A program made the translations under genes and the position numbers. Source: Flavivirga algicola (GTDB lineage Bacteria > Bacteroidota > Bacteroidia > Flavobacteriales > Flavobacteriaceae). From it: DNA of 64,000 bases. The stretch lies in assembly GCF_012910715.1 (NCBI RefSeq), contig NZ_JABBHF010000009.1:168551-232550 (forward strand), given 5' to 3'. The notes under the pieces are model-generated. The model searched no databases. It worked only from the letters and a program-made list of their open reading frames with translations, and was not told the DNA's origin. This document shows positions 35,812-46,216 of this stretch, in pieces. Every line of letters begins with the position of its first letter. The stretch's first letter is position 1.

Positions 35812-36473
35812 ATAAAGCCTTTCTGTTCTGCGACTTCGAGCAATGCCCTGTCGCTTTTATTATTAACGTTAAAAATTTCTTTTAATAGGCGCTTTCTTCT
35901 TTCTATAGCAGCTTTAGAAAGTGGTATGATTTCTGGCAATTCATTCATCTTTGTACCACGGGACAACTCGTACAATAGCTTTCTATCAATAGCATCTACC
36001 ATTAAATTATTAGAACTTTGTTTTCGCATTAATTTAATGACAGATTTACTATAATAAGGATCGCCTTGTATAACACTTTCAATAGCCAAAATAAGCTCAT
36101 TGGGACTTAAGTCATTTTTTATTAAAAACCCATCGGGGTCTACGCTTTTAAAAATACTATTCATTCTATAGTTATCGTTATACGTGGTTACTATAACGAT
36201 CTTGGTGTTTGGTAAAAGCAACCTTATTTTAACACCTAGATCTTCTCCCGAAATAATTTTCCCATCCTGAGACGGTGGTAGTTTAATATCTAAAAAAACC
36301 ATATCGATCGTTTGGGGTTTTGAAGTATTTTTTATTTTAAAATAAGCATCATCGCAATTAGTAACCTTATCTATGTTAAACTCTAAACCTGTATGATTAG
36401 AACTTACCTGCTTCAAGGCATTTTCATAGGCGTCACTAATTAATGGATGATCTTCTACAATCAATATGTTCAT
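35808..36473 (-). CDS. response regulator with LuxR-like C-terminus
   Basis: A 221-residue regulator. The receiver has an acidic pocket (IVEDHPLIS), phospho-acceptor D62 (VFLDIKLPP) and a lysine in LIKNDLSP. The C-terminal part (about 155-221) is a helix-turn-helix of LuxR type but degenerate ([19 protein letters not shown]). It ends by overlapping the lepA stop by 4 bp tail to tail, and it lies 5 bp downstream of its kinase. Confidence 0.88.
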   Translation of the reverse strand: MNILIVEDHPLISDAYENALKQVSSNHTGLEFNIDKVTNCDDAYFKIKNTSKPQTIDMVFLDIKLPPSQDGKIISGEDLGVKIRLLLPNTKIVIVTTYNDNYRMNSIFKSVDPDGFLIKNDLSPNELILAIESVIQGDPYYSKSVIKLMRKQSSNNLMVDAIDRKLLYELSRGTKMNELPEIIPLSKAAIERRKRLLKEIFNVNNKSDRALLEVAEQKGFI

Positions 36474-36478
36474 ATGTT

Positions 36479-38542
36479 TTAAACGCTTTTAAATGGTATA
36501 TTTATAGTTAATTCAGTTCCTTTATTCGGGTTTGAGGTTATTTGATAATGACCTCGAAGTTTAGCCACTCTAGATGCGATATTCTTTAGGCCGATACCTT
36601 TATAATTTTTATGGGCATCAAACCCTATGCCATGATCTATTATCTTGATTTCTAAAACAGTATCCCTTAAAGCATAAGAAACAAGCATATAATCCGATTG
36701 GGCATGCTTTATAATATTTTGAATCGCTTCTTGAATAATACGGTAAATTTCTACTCTGCCCCCCTCACTTAACAACTCAAAATTTAAAGGGGTCTCCTTT
36801 TTAATCTCGTACTTAAAACCACCTATAACGCTTTGGTTGTCAATATGTTGTTCTATAATAGATTCTAAGCTCGTTTTTGATAGTTTTTCATCATTTTTAA
36901 GCGCATGCGATATATCTCTTACTTCCCTTTCTATATCCTGCAAATTTTCTATATGGCTCTTGTACTCATTTAAAGTGGTTTTACCTCCTTTTAGATCTAA
37001 AAAGCCCATGGCCATCCTTGTACCAAACAACCTGCCTAAGACACTATCATGTAAATCTTCCGCTATTCTATGCCGCTCTTGTAAGCGTCCTTCCTCTTGT
37101 TTGGTTTGCTGTTGCAGCATCAACTTGTATATTTCCTGATTGGCTTTTTCTTGCTCACTACTAAACCTCAGGGCTTTATTTTTTGAGCGTTGCACCTTTA
37201 TAAAATACAAAAGCCCTAAAACCAATAGCAGTACCCCGCCTATAACAGAAATTAAAATGTTCTGGGTATTTAAACGCTCGGTTTCTTTTATATATTGGTC
37301 GGTTTCGAATTGTATTCGGGCAAATTTGTTTCTGTTGGCTCGTTCGCTATCAACAAAACTATCCTTTAATCTTATATATTCATATAAATAGGCCTTTCCA
37401 GAATCACCTTCTTTTAGCTTTGAAAGCATTTTTAAAGACCGTAAGACTTCTTTAAATTCTTTAATATCTAATCCAGTTTTATAAGAACATTCTACATAAT
37501 ATAAGGCTTTGGCTTTTTGGTTCGTTTCATAATAAAACTCCGCCATATCATTACCAGCAGTAGAAGTTTCATACTGCAAATCTAAATCATTAAAAATTTT
37601 ATACGCCTTAGTAAATAAAGAATCTATTTTATACTCTTCCTTGTGTTTAGCCAAAAACATGGTATAAGCCAAATTGTTCAATATAGCACCATAAGAAGCA
37701 GGGTCTTTGTCATTTATAGTAATATCTTTGAGTAATCCATTATAAACCGCCAATGCTTCGTCATAATCTCCTCTTTTTCTATAAAGTTCAGCTATATTGA
37801 TTTTAGTGTGCAATGTATTTACAAAATAATCTACTAGAAATTCATCATTAATACTAAGAGCTTTTTCATAATAATTTAAAGCTTCATCATACTCTTCGAG
37901 ACCTACAGAAATCAGTCCTAAAATATTATATAATGTGTACAACTCATCAAGGCTTTCCTTTGTTTTTGGCATAGCAAGTGTTAAATTAATTGCTCTTATT
38001 ATATTGGATTGACCACCTATATAATCATATTCATTTCTCTGCATTAAAGCAATACTTCCATATATTTTAGCTTGGCTAAGCTTATCTTTATCTCTTTTTA
38101 AAGTCTTGCATTTTTGATAAACCCTTAAAGATTTGTTATAATAATAATAAGCACTATCATTCATTATCTCAAAAGTTTGATAAATATACCCTAAATGATT
38201 ATATATATGTGCCAGACTCATTGAGTCATTGAGCTTTATGGCTAATTTTAAATTTTTATGATTTAAGCTTATAGACTGTCGAAAATACTTTTCATTTTCT
38301 AAATAAACACAAGCAAAGTTACCATCCGAATTTAAAATAATCGAATCAACCTCTGTTTCAGAAGACAACTCACTAGCCCTTTCGGCATATCGTATCCTAG
38401 TTTCTATATCCAATTTACTATTTTTAGATAAAAGCCTTAATTCTTGTATACTATCAAGTTGTTTTTTAAAGGAATTGGTTTGTGCACAAAAGCTTGAACA
38501 AAAAAGAAGAAGGTATATGAGAGGGACAATACTTTTAAACAT
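36479..38542 (-). CDS. TPR-containing sensor histidine kinase (HisKA_3)
   Basis: A 687-residue kinase. A signal peptide (IYLLLFCSSFCAQ) precedes periplasmic TPR repeats at about 70-390 (for example YDEALNYYEKALSIN, YDEALAVYNGLL). One span near 418-440 (VIGGVLLLVLGLLYFI) leads to a HisKA_3 domain with the phospho-His in RHRIAEDLHDSVLGR near 492 and an ATPase domain (IIDHGIGFD, GIGLKNIASRV). It pairs with the adjacent regulator. It is divergent from the glycogen operon across a 430-bp gap, so a link to carbon storage is possible but unproven. Confidence 0.9.
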   Translation of the reverse strand: MFKSIVPLIYLLLFCSSFCAQTNSFKKQLDSIQELRLLSKNSKLDIETRIRYAERASELSSETEVDSIILNSDGNFACVYLENEKYFRQSISLNHKNLKLAIKLNDSMSLAHIYNHLGYIYQTFEIMNDSAYYYYNKSLRVYQKCKTLKRDKDKLSQAKIYGSIALMQRNEYDYIGGQSNIIRAINLTLAMPKTKESLDELYTLYNILGLISVGLEEYDEALNYYEKALSINDEFLVDYFVNTLHTKINIAELYRKRGDYDEALAVYNGLLKDITINDKDPASYGAILNNLAYTMFLAKHKEEYKIDSLFTKAYKIFNDLDLQYETSTAGNDMAEFYYETNQKAKALYYVECSYKTGLDIKEFKEVLRSLKMLSKLKEGDSGKAYLYEYIRLKDSFVDSERANRNKFARIQFETDQYIKETERLNTQNILISVIGGVLLLVLGLLYFIKVQRSKNKALRFSSEQEKANQEIYKLMLQQQTKQEEGRLQERHRIAEDLHDSVLGRLFGTRMAMGFLDLKGGKTTLNEYKSHIENLQDIEREVRDISHALKNDEKLSKTSLESIIEQHIDNQSVIGGFKYEIKKETPLNFELLSEGGRVEIYRIIQEAIQNIIKHAQSDYMLVSYALRDTVLEIKIIDHGIGFDAHKNYKGIGLKNIASRVAKLRGHYQITSNPNKGTELTINIPFKSV

Positions 38543-38660
38543 ATTAAAGAATCGTTTTTATAATAGCGAAAACAAATATAGAATTTATCTTTAACCCCAT
38601 TAACGATTTTTTATCCGCAACGATACTAATTAATTTTCTAAGATTTCTTCTTTTATTAAT

Positions 38661-38819
38661 GAACCCATTTAAACTTTTTCCATTTGCTAAAAATAATCCT
38701 CTTCCACCCATTTTTTGTCTTTTCTTCTTTCATAGCTCTGCTATGCAACTTAAAAAAAGGCTTCAAATGGTCAAAAAATGTTCGATTTTCGCTTAAGCGC
38801 AAAAAGCTTAAATGGATTC
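38661..38819 (+). repeat. interspersed palindromic repeat, copy B
   Basis: A 159-bp element in the 429-bp gap between the TPR kinase and glgA. Its 19-bp ends at 38661-38679 and 38801-38819 are inverted repeats matching at 17 of 19 positions (GAACCCATTTAAACTTTTT on the left). The internal words CATTTGCTA and ATTTTCGCTTAA occur in the same order and orientation as in copy A at 2787-2880. The middle is longer and carries a small dyad (CATAGCTCTGCTATG). The rest of the gap holds the glg promoter region. Confidence 0.65.
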
Positions 38820-38936
38820 ATTGAAAAATTGAAAGTATTTGTACCCTTTTTTCAATTTTTGTTATTAATAATCTTAATTAATCTCGTATATGCATTATTT
38901 TCCTTAAAAATAAAATCTGTCAAAAATTTTAGACAA

Positions 38937-38944
38937 TAATTTTG
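38937..38944 (+). promoter_or_regulatory. glgA operon -7 promoter element
   Basis: TAATTTTG fits TAnnTTTG and lies 28 bp before the glgA ATG. A -33 TTG is not clear. It is the only consensus-like promoter seen directly ahead of the glycogen genes. Confidence 0.45.
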
Positions 38945-38971
38945 TAAGTTTATGAGATAGCAAAATTAAAT

Positions 38972-40375
38972 ATGAACGTAGTACACATAAGCGCAGAATG
39001 CTATCCAGTAGCCAAAGTAGGCGGGTTGGCAGATGTTGTTGGCGCCTTACCAAAATATCAAAATAGTGCCACAGTTTCATCTCAGGTTATCATGCCTTTT
39101 TATGATAACAAGTTTACTAAGGCTCACGCATTTAACACCATTTATGAGTCTGAATTAAATTTAGGAGACGCATCATTCCCTTTTAAAATATTAACACTAA
39201 AAAAAGCCCTTTTAGACTTTGAGATCTTTTTTGTCGATGTTCCCGAACTTCTGTTCAAAGAATATGTATACTCTAATGATGATACCGAGCGATTCTTAGC
39301 CTTTCAAATAGCCGCTTTAGACTGGATGCTAACCTGGGAAACATTTCCCGATTATATACACTGCCACGACCACCATACAGGGCTTATACCATTCATGCTA
39401 CAAGAAAGTTTTAAATATAAGTCTTTCAGAAAGATACCAAATATTTTAACCATACATAACGCACAATACCAAGGCTGGTTCCCCCATAATAAAGTAAACC
39501 TCATTCCACCTTTTAATTTTGATAATGTGGGGCTTTTAGATTGGGGCAGTAGTATAAATCCATTAGCAGCAGCAATAAAATGTGCCTGGAGGGTTACCAC
39601 GGTATCCCCTAGCTACATGGAAGAATTAAAAAAATCTGCCAACGGACTAGAAGACCTGCTAAATCACGAAAGCGCAAAATGCTCTGGGATTCTTAATGGT
39701 ATCGACTGGAACGTATGGAACCCAGAAACCGATAACTACCTTGTCTCTAATTACACTGATAAAACAGTCGTTTCTGGAAAAAAAGCAAACAAAAAACATT
39801 TATGTGATACCTTTAATTTAGATTTTAAAAAACCACTCTTCGCTTTTATTGGTCGATTGGTGGGAGAAAAAGGATCTGATCTGTTTCCTGAAACATTTAA
39901 AAACATCCTTGAAAAGGGAGACGCCTCCATCTTATTATTGGGCTCTGGACATGATGAGACAGAAACCCAGCTAGAAGCGCTTAAAAACGACTATAAAGGC
40001 TCCTATAATGCTTTTATAGGGTATGATGAAGCCTTGTCGCATGTTATTTATGCTGGCGCAGACTTTTTACTTATGCCATCGCGGGTAGAACCTTGTGGTC
40101 TTAACCAGATGTACGCATTAAGATATGGTACCATACCCATAGTAAGGAGCATTGGTGGCCTTAAAGATACTGTGATAGATATTTCAGAAAATAACGGGTT
40201 TGGCATTTGTCATCCGCACGTAACGGTTTCAGACATCACAAACGCTATTGATAGAGGAGTTGATCTTTATAAAAATAACAGCATTTATAAAAAACTAAGT
40301 AAACAAATTATGGGAATTAACCACTCCTGGGATGCGTCTGCAAATGCATATATTAAATTATACAAATCTATTTAA
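38972..40375 (+). CDS. glgA: glycogen synthase
   Basis: A 467-residue GT5 glycosyltransferase that adds glucose from ADP-glucose to glycogen. The N-terminal KVGGLADVVGALP (residues 14-26) binds ADP-glucose. The HCHDHHTGL motif is near 128-136, LNGIDWNVWNP marks the interdomain region, and the C-terminal RVEPCGLNQMYALRYGTIP carries the catalytic Glu of the EX7E motif. Length is typical. It is the first gene of the glgA-glgC-glgB set, 23 bp before glgC. Confidence 0.95.
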   Translation: MNVVHISAECYPVAKVGGLADVVGALPKYQNSATVSSQVIMPFYDNKFTKAHAFNTIYESELNLGDASFPFKILTLKKALLDFEIFFVDVPELLFKEYVYSNDDTERFLAFQIAALDWMLTWETFPDYIHCHDHHTGLIPFMLQESFKYKSFRKIPNILTIHNAQYQGWFPHNKVNLIPPFNFDNVGLLDWGSSINPLAAAIKCAWRVTTVSPSYMEELKKSANGLEDLLNHESAKCSGILNGIDWNVWNPETDNYLVSNYTDKTVVSGKKANKKHLCDTFNLDFKKPLFAFIGRLVGEKGSDLFPETFKNILEKGDASILLLGSGHDETETQLEALKNDYKGSYNAFIGYDEALSHVIYAGADFLLMPSRVEPCGLNQMYALRYGTIPIVRSIGGLKDTVIDISENNGFGICHPHVTVSDITNAIDRGVDLYKNNSIYKKLSKQIMGINHSWDASANAYIKLYKSI

Positions 40376-40398
40376 CTAATTAAACTAATAACAAAAAT

Positions 40399-41661
40399 AT
40401 GATTAACGATAAAGTTCTAGCCATTATATTAGGCGGCGGTCAAGGTTCAAGATTATATCCATTAACAGAAACGAGGTCTAAACCAGCCGTTCCTATTGCG
40501 GGAAAATATAGATTAGTAGATATTCCCATTTCAAATTGTATTAATTCAAACATAAAACGTATGTTCGTTTTAACACAATTCAATTCGGCTTCACTAAATC
40601 GTCATATAAAAAACACCTATCACTTTAGTTTTTTTAGTTCTGCTTTTGTTGATGTATTGGCTGCAGAGCAAACACCTGGCAACAAAGGTTGGTTTCAAGG
40701 TACTGCAGATGCGGTTCGGCAAAGTATGCATCATTTTGTAAGGCATGAATTCGATTATGTATTAATTCTTTCCGGAGATCAATTATACCAGATGGATTAT
40801 GAATTAATGATTGATGCACATATCAAGAGCAAAGCGAAAATATCTATTGCTACGATCCCTGTGAATGCCAAAGACGCAACCTCTTTTGGTATTTTGAAAG
40901 CCAATGATAAAAATGTGATAACCTCATTTATCGAAAAACCAGATGCCAGTTTGTTACCAGAATGGACCTCCGAAGTAAGTGATGAAATGAAAGGAGCGGG
41001 TCGAAATTATTTAGCATCTATGGGGATTTATATTTTTAATAGAGACCTATTAATAAAATTAATGGACGACACGAGCACCATCGATTTTGGTAAAGAAATT
41101 ATTCCTCAAAGTGTTGATAAATACAAAACTTTAAGTTATCAATATGAAGGGTATTGGACAGATATAGGAAATATAGACTCCTTCTTTGAAGCCAATATTG
41201 GTTTAACGGCAGATATTCCAGATTTCGATTTATACGATAAATCCAAACGTATTTATACCAGGGCCAGAATGCTTCCTACAACAAAAGTATCTGGAACAAC
41301 ACTTAACAAAACCGTCGTGGCAGAAGGTTGTATAATTAGCGCGGCAAAAATTGAAAAATCGGTCATCGGTATTCGTTCCAGAATTGGAGACGAATCAACC
41401 GTAATAAATACCTATATGATGGGTAGCGATCATTACCAAACACTAGAAGACATTACAAACCCCAAGATAAACTCAATAGGCATTGGAGCACGTTGCTTTA
41501 TAAAAAATGCCATCCTAGACAAAAATTGTTGTATCGGTGATGACGTAAGAATTAATGGTGGCTTACACTTAGAACCTATCGAAACAGATTCTTACGCTGT
41601 TAAAGATGGTATTGTAGTAATTAAAAAAGGAGCCATAATCCCTAATGGTTTCGTAATATAA
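40399..41661 (+). CDS. glgC: glucose-1-phosphate adenylyltransferase
   Basis: A 420-residue enzyme making ADP-glucose from glucose-1-phosphate and ATP. The nucleotidyl-transferase signature GGGQGSRLYPLTETRSKPAVP is at about 13-33, followed by WFQGTADAVRQ, LILSGDQLYQMDY, and IEKPDA. A left-handed beta-helix domain begins near 290 (RARMLPTTKVSG). The gene follows glgA by 23 bp and precedes glgB by 3 bp. Length and motifs are normal, with no sign of decay. Confidence 0.96.
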   Translation: MINDKVLAIILGGGQGSRLYPLTETRSKPAVPIAGKYRLVDIPISNCINSNIKRMFVLTQFNSASLNRHIKNTYHFSFFSSAFVDVLAAEQTPGNKGWFQGTADAVRQSMHHFVRHEFDYVLILSGDQLYQMDYELMIDAHIKSKAKISIATIPVNAKDATSFGILKANDKNVITSFIEKPDASLLPEWTSEVSDEMKGAGRNYLASMGIYIFNRDLLIKLMDDTSTIDFGKEIIPQSVDKYKTLSYQYEGYWTDIGNIDSFFEANIGLTADIPDFDLYDKSKRIYTRARMLPTTKVSGTTLNKTVVAEGCIISAAKIEKSVIGIRSRIGDESTVINTYMMGSDHYQTLEDITNPKINSIGIGARCFIKNAILDKNCCIGDDVRINGGLHLEPIETDSYAVKDGIVVIKKGAIIPNGFVI

Positions 41662-41664
41662 TAT

Positions 41665-43572
41665 ATGGCACAAGTAAAACCCTATAGTCTATTTACAGAG
41701 CTAGACATCTATCTTTTTAAATCTGGAACACATTATCGCCTTTATGAAAAATTTGGATCGCACTTAACCATTATTGATGGTATTGAGGGTACTTATTTTT
41801 CTGTTTGGGCCCCTAGTGCCAAATCGGTATCTGTTATTGGCGATTTTAATTATTGGAAAGCAGGAGATCATCAATTAAATGTTCGCTGGGACTCCAGTGG
41901 TATCTGGGAAGGCTTTATCCCTTTAATTGGAAAAGGCACCGTTTATAAATATCATATTGAAAGTTATAATGGTAGTATAACCACCGAAAAAGCCGACCCC
42001 TATGCAAGGCGTTGCGAACATCCGCCAAAAACAGCATCCATAGTATGGCACGATAACTATCGCTGGAAAGATGAGGATTGGATGAAAAAGCGCAAAAAAC
42101 ACAATGCTATCGATGCGCCTTTTTCTGTTTACGAAGTCCATTTAGGATCTTGGAAAAAACATTTAGAAGAAGATCGATTCCTATCTTATTTTGAATTAGC
42201 CGATAATTTGGTAAACTATGTAAAAGAAATGAATTTTACACATGTAGAACTCATGCCTGTTATGGAACACCCCTATGATCCTTCCTGGGGCTATCAATTA
42301 ACAGGGTATTTTGCACCAACATCACGTTTTGGCTACCCTGAAGAATTCAAGTATTTGGTTGACAAACTCCATCAAAATGATATTGGTATTATTCTAGACT
42401 GGGTACCATCCCACTTCCCTGAAGATGCACATGGTCTTGGCTTTTTTGATGGCTCACACTTGTATGAACACCCAGATAGAAGAAAAGGGTATCATCAAGA
42501 TTGGAAAAGTCTTATTTTTAATTACGAACGTAATGAAGTGAGAGCTTTCCTGATAAGTAATGCTATTTTTTGGATGGAACAATTTCATGCTGATGGATTG
42601 CGTGTTGATGCCGTTGCATCTATGTTGTTTTTAGATTACTCCCGAGAAGAAGGCGAGTGGGAACCAAATATGTATGGTGGCAGGGAAAATCTTGCTGTAA
42701 TAAGCTTTTTAAAAGAATTAAATAAAGAAGTTTATAGATCCTTCCCAGATGTTCAAACCATTGCAGAAGAATCTACGGCATTTCCTATGGTTTCCAAACC
42801 TGTTTTTTCTGGTGGGTTGGGCTTCGGAATGAAATGGATGATGGGTTGGATGCATGATACATTAGAGTATTTTGGCAAAGACCCCATTCACCGTAAATAC
42901 CATCAAAATGACATCACATTTAGTTTAGCTTATGCCTTCACCGAAAACTTTATGTTACCACTGTCTCACGATGAAGTTGTTTATGGCAAAAATTCCATTT
43001 TAGGAAGAATGCCTGGTGATGAATGGCAACGCTTTGCAAACCTTCGTTTGTTATATGGCTATATGTTTACACACCCAGGAACCAAACTACTGTTTATGGG
43101 TGGTGAATTTGGACAATATAACGAGTGGGATTTCCAAAAAAGCCTAGATTGGAATCTATTGGAATTCGAGCCACATAAAAACCTTCAAAATTATTACAAA
43201 GCATTAAATAAACTCTATAAAACAACCCCTGCTTTATATGAAAAAGGGTTTAGTGGCGAAGGGTTTGAGTGGATTAGTTATGATGACCATGAAAACTGTG
43301 TCTTGTCTTATATAAGAAAGGGTTATGACTCCAAATATAATGTTATTGTAGTTTGTAATTTAACACCAACTATTAGGGAAAACTATAAAATTGGAGTTCC
43401 TATAAAATCAAAAATCAAAGAAATTTTCAATAGTGATGCCAAAGACTTTGGAGGAAGTGGCGTTATAAATAAAAAACAAATTGCGGCGAAAAAAGATCCC
43501 TGGAACGGTAGAGATTTTTCGGTTGAAATAACACTCCCTCCTTTAGGTATGGTTGTGTTTCAATTTAAATAA
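41665..43572 (+). CDS. glgB: 1,4-alpha-glucan branching enzyme
   Basis: A 635-residue GH13 enzyme that makes alpha-1,6 branches in glycogen. A CBM48 domain is at about 25-120 (TYFSVWAPSAKSVSVIGDFNYW). The GH13 core has the nucleophile Asp in DGLRVDAVASM (about 315), the acid/base Glu in IAEESTAFP (about 369) and LSHDEVVYGK with the third Asp. A C-terminal beta-sandwich follows. It lies 3 bp behind glgC, so the two are cotranscribed. Confidence 0.96.
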   Translation: MAQVKPYSLFTELDIYLFKSGTHYRLYEKFGSHLTIIDGIEGTYFSVWAPSAKSVSVIGDFNYWKAGDHQLNVRWDSSGIWEGFIPLIGKGTVYKYHIESYNGSITTEKADPYARRCEHPPKTASIVWHDNYRWKDEDWMKKRKKHNAIDAPFSVYEVHLGSWKKHLEEDRFLSYFELADNLVNYVKEMNFTHVELMPVMEHPYDPSWGYQLTGYFAPTSRFGYPEEFKYLVDKLHQNDIGIILDWVPSHFPEDAHGLGFFDGSHLYEHPDRRKGYHQDWKSLIFNYERNEVRAFLISNAIFWMEQFHADGLRVDAVASMLFLDYSREEGEWEPNMYGGRENLAVISFLKELNKEVYRSFPDVQTIAEESTAFPMVSKPVFSGGLGFGMKWMMGWMHDTLEYFGKDPIHRKYHQNDITFSLAYAFTENFMLPLSHDEVVYGKNSILGRMPGDEWQRFANLRLLYGYMFTHPGTKLLFMGGEFGQYNEWDFQKSLDWNLLEFEPHKNLQNYYKALNKLYKTTPALYEKGFSGEGFEWISYDDHENCVLSYIRKGYDSKYNVIVVCNLTPTIRENYKIGVPIKSKIKEIFNSDAKDFGGSGVINKKQIAAKKDPWNGRDFSVEITLPPLGMVVFQFK

Positions 43573-43713
43573 TTGCTTATTTGAGATTTCCTTAATTATC
43601 TTACTGATTATTTGTGTTTTATGAAATAATCTTAATGTTTTTTTAATAAAAACAGACCACAAATGCCTGCTAAATTTAGTAATTTCGGCATTTAATAAAT
43701 TGCGCACACTCTT

Positions 43714-46116
43714 ATGATTTTAAATACTGAATTAGAATATAAAGGAAACCTATTTCCTTCTAAAATAGTTTCGTACGAAAAAAACCTAAACGTTCTCTCA
43801 TTCACAACAGAAAATGGTGTTATATTGGAAGTGACTGTACGTCGTGACAGTATTCTACGATTTAGATTTACCACCACAGGTATTTTTGAAAATGATTTCT
43901 CTTATGCCATAACAAAATATGCAAGTAGAGGTTACAACCATCTTGAAGTTACAGAAAATGACGATAACTACATTATAACAACAACAAAACTTATTTGCCA
44001 TATTTCAAAATTAGACTTACGAGCTTCTATTTTTGATGCTAAAGACAATACCTTAATCTGCGAAGACGAACTTGGTTTCCACTGGGAAGAAAGTTATGAA
44101 CACGGTGGCGATATTGTTAAAATGTCCAAAACAGCTCAACCTGGTGAAAGTTACTACGGTTTAGGGGATAAGCCTGTAGATAATAACCTTAAAGGAAAAC
44201 GTTTTGAGAATTGGGTAACAGATTCTTATGCCTATGGTAGAGATACCGATCCTATTTATAAAACAATTCCTTTTTATACAGGCTTGCACAATAAAAAATC
44301 TTACGGGATATTTTTTGACAATACTTTCCGTTCGTTTTTCGATTTTTGTAATGAACGCCGTAACATAACAAGTTTTTGGGCTCAAGGAGGCGAAATGAAT
44401 TACTATTTTATTTACGGTCCAAAAATGTCTGATGTTGTTGTAAACTATACAGATTTAACAGGAAAACCTCATCAGCTACCAGCGCTTTGGACTTTAGGTT
44501 ATCACCAATGTAAATGGAGTTATTATCCTGAATCGAATGTAAAAGAAATTACCGCTAAGTTTAGAGAATTACAAATTCCATGTGATGCGATTTATTTAGA
44601 CATCGATTATATGGAAGGTTTTAGATGTTTTACCTGGAGCAAAGAGCATTTTCCAGATCCTAAAAGAATGGTTAAGGAATTGGCAGATGATGGTTTTAAA
44701 ACCATTGTTATTATAGATCCAGGGATTAAAATAGATATGGATTACTCGGTGTTTAAAGAAGGTCTTGAAAAAGATTATTTCTGTAAACGCGCCGATGGCC
44801 CTTATATGAAAGGTAAAGTATGGCCTGGGGAATGCTATTTCCCAGATTTCACCAGACCAGAAGTAAGAGAATGGTGGGCTGGATTATTTAAAGAGCTTAT
44901 TGAAGACATTGGTGTAAAAGGTGTTTGGAACGATATGAACGAGCCTGCCGTGATGGACGTTCCTGGTAAAACATTCCCTCCAGATGTACGCCACGATTAT
45001 GATGGAAACCCTTGTAGCCATAAAAAAGCACATAACGTTTACGGTATGCAAATGGCACGTGCCACTTACCAAGGGTTAAAAAAATTCGCTTACCCGAAAA
45101 GGCCTTTTGTTATTACAAGAGCTGCTTATTCTGGTACCCAGCGTTATACATCAAGCTGGACTGGTGACAATGTCGCAACATGGGATCATTTAAATATCGC
45201 AAACCTACAAGCGCAGCGTATGTGTATGTCTGGGTTCTCGTTTATAGGATCTGATATTGGCGGATTTGCCGAACAGCCAAATGGTGAATTATATGCGCGT
45301 TGGATTCAGTTAGGAATTTTCCATCCATTTTGTAGAACACACTCTTCTGGAGACCACGGAGATCAAGAACCATGGGCTTTTGGTGACACCGTAACCAATG
45401 TGGTTAGAAAGTTTATTGAAATAAGATATCAATTACTTCCGTATCTATATACTGCTTTTTGGAGATATGCCGAAGAAGGTATTCCAATTTTGAAATCGCT
45501 TGTGTTATATGATCAAGAAGATTCTCAAACACACTATAGAAATGATGAGTTTATTTTTGGAGAAAAAATATTGGCTTGCCCAGTAACGGGTCCTAATCAA
45601 AAAGGAAGACGTATGTACATTCCTAGAGGAAAATGGTATAACTTCTGGACAGATGAAATAGTGAGTGGAGGTCAGGAATTATGGGTGGATGCAGACTTGG
45701 ATAGCATGCCTATATTTGTTAAAGAAGGCGCTATTATTCCTAAATACCCCATACAACAATACGTAGGAGAGAAAGTTATTGATGAGTTATTACTGGATGT
45801 ATACTACAAATTAGGCAAGGAAAATTCTTTGGTTTATGAAGATGCTACGGATGGTTACGACTATATCAAAGGCCGATACAGTTTAAGGGACTTTAAACTG
45901 TTAGGCAAGGATAATGAGTTAATCATTCAGCAACACAAATCCGGTAAGTTTATAACCACCTATAAAACGTTTAAATTAAGCCTTCATGGCTTGCCTTTTA
46001 AAATTTCTAAAGTTCAGGTGGATAACGAAGAAATCCTCTTTGAGGATATCAAACTTAATGGAGATAATACCTTAGTTCTAAACAAAGAGTTTACCGAGCT
46101 TCACATCATGGCTTAG
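43714..46116 (+). CDS. GH31 alpha-glucosidase
   Basis: An 800-residue GH31 glycoside hydrolase. The N-terminal beta-sandwich covers about 1-235. The catalytic barrel has the nucleophile Asp in GVWNDMNEPAV (about 407) and the acid/base Asp in SSWTGDNVATW (about 484), with IYLDIDYMEGF and FSFIGSDIGGFA also typical. No signal peptide is present, so it is cytoplasmic. It lies 142 bp behind glgB and probably takes part in glycogen or maltodextrin turnover. The CCNA_GH31 alpha-xylosidase subgroup is a less likely alternative. Confidence 0.92.
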   Translation: MILNTELEYKGNLFPSKIVSYEKNLNVLSFTTENGVILEVTVRRDSILRFRFTTTGIFENDFSYAITKYASRGYNHLEVTENDDNYIITTTKLICHISKLDLRASIFDAKDNTLICEDELGFHWEESYEHGGDIVKMSKTAQPGESYYGLGDKPVDNNLKGKRFENWVTDSYAYGRDTDPIYKTIPFYTGLHNKKSYGIFFDNTFRSFFDFCNERRNITSFWAQGGEMNYYFIYGPKMSDVVVNYTDLTGKPHQLPALWTLGYHQCKWSYYPESNVKEITAKFRELQIPCDAIYLDIDYMEGFRCFTWSKEHFPDPKRMVKELADDGFKTIVIIDPGIKIDMDYSVFKEGLEKDYFCKRADGPYMKGKVWPGECYFPDFTRPEVREWWAGLFKELIEDIGVKGVWNDMNEPAVMDVPGKTFPPDVRHDYDGNPCSHKKAHNVYGMQMARATYQGLKKFAYPKRPFVITRAAYSGTQRYTSSWTGDNVATWDHLNIANLQAQRMCMSGFSFIGSDIGGFAEQPNGELYARWIQLGIFHPFCRTHSSGDHGDQEPWAFGDTVTNVVRKFIEIRYQLLPYLYTAFWRYAEEGIPILKSLVLYDQEDSQTHYRNDEFIFGEKILACPVTGPNQKGRRMYIPRGKWYNFWTDEIVSGGQELWVDADLDSMPIFVKEGAIIPKYPIQQYVGEKVIDELLLDVYYKLGKENSLVYEDATDGYDYIKGRYSLRDFKLLGKDNELIIQQHKSGKFITTYKTFKLSLHGLPFKISKVQVDNEEILFEDIKLNGDNTLVLNKEFTELHIMA

Positions 46117-46165
46117 GGACGAAATTAGAAATAAGGAGGCTATTAAAGCCTCTAAACTGTTCATC

Positions 46166-46201
46166 CGAGCGCAGTCGAAAAATATCAACTGCGCTCGTTT
46201 T
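46166..46201. terminator. bidirectional terminator between the GH31 and antiporter genes
   Basis: CGAGCGCAGT at 46166-46175 and ACTGCGCTCG at 46188-46197 are perfect inverted repeats with a 12-nt loop, followed by TTTT on the plus strand. It sits between two convergent genes. The CTCGACTGCGCTCG word is of a kind often repeated in flavobacterial intergenic regions, and a related fragment occurs near 23930. Confidence 0.65.
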
Positions 46202-46216
46202 GACATTTTAGATAGC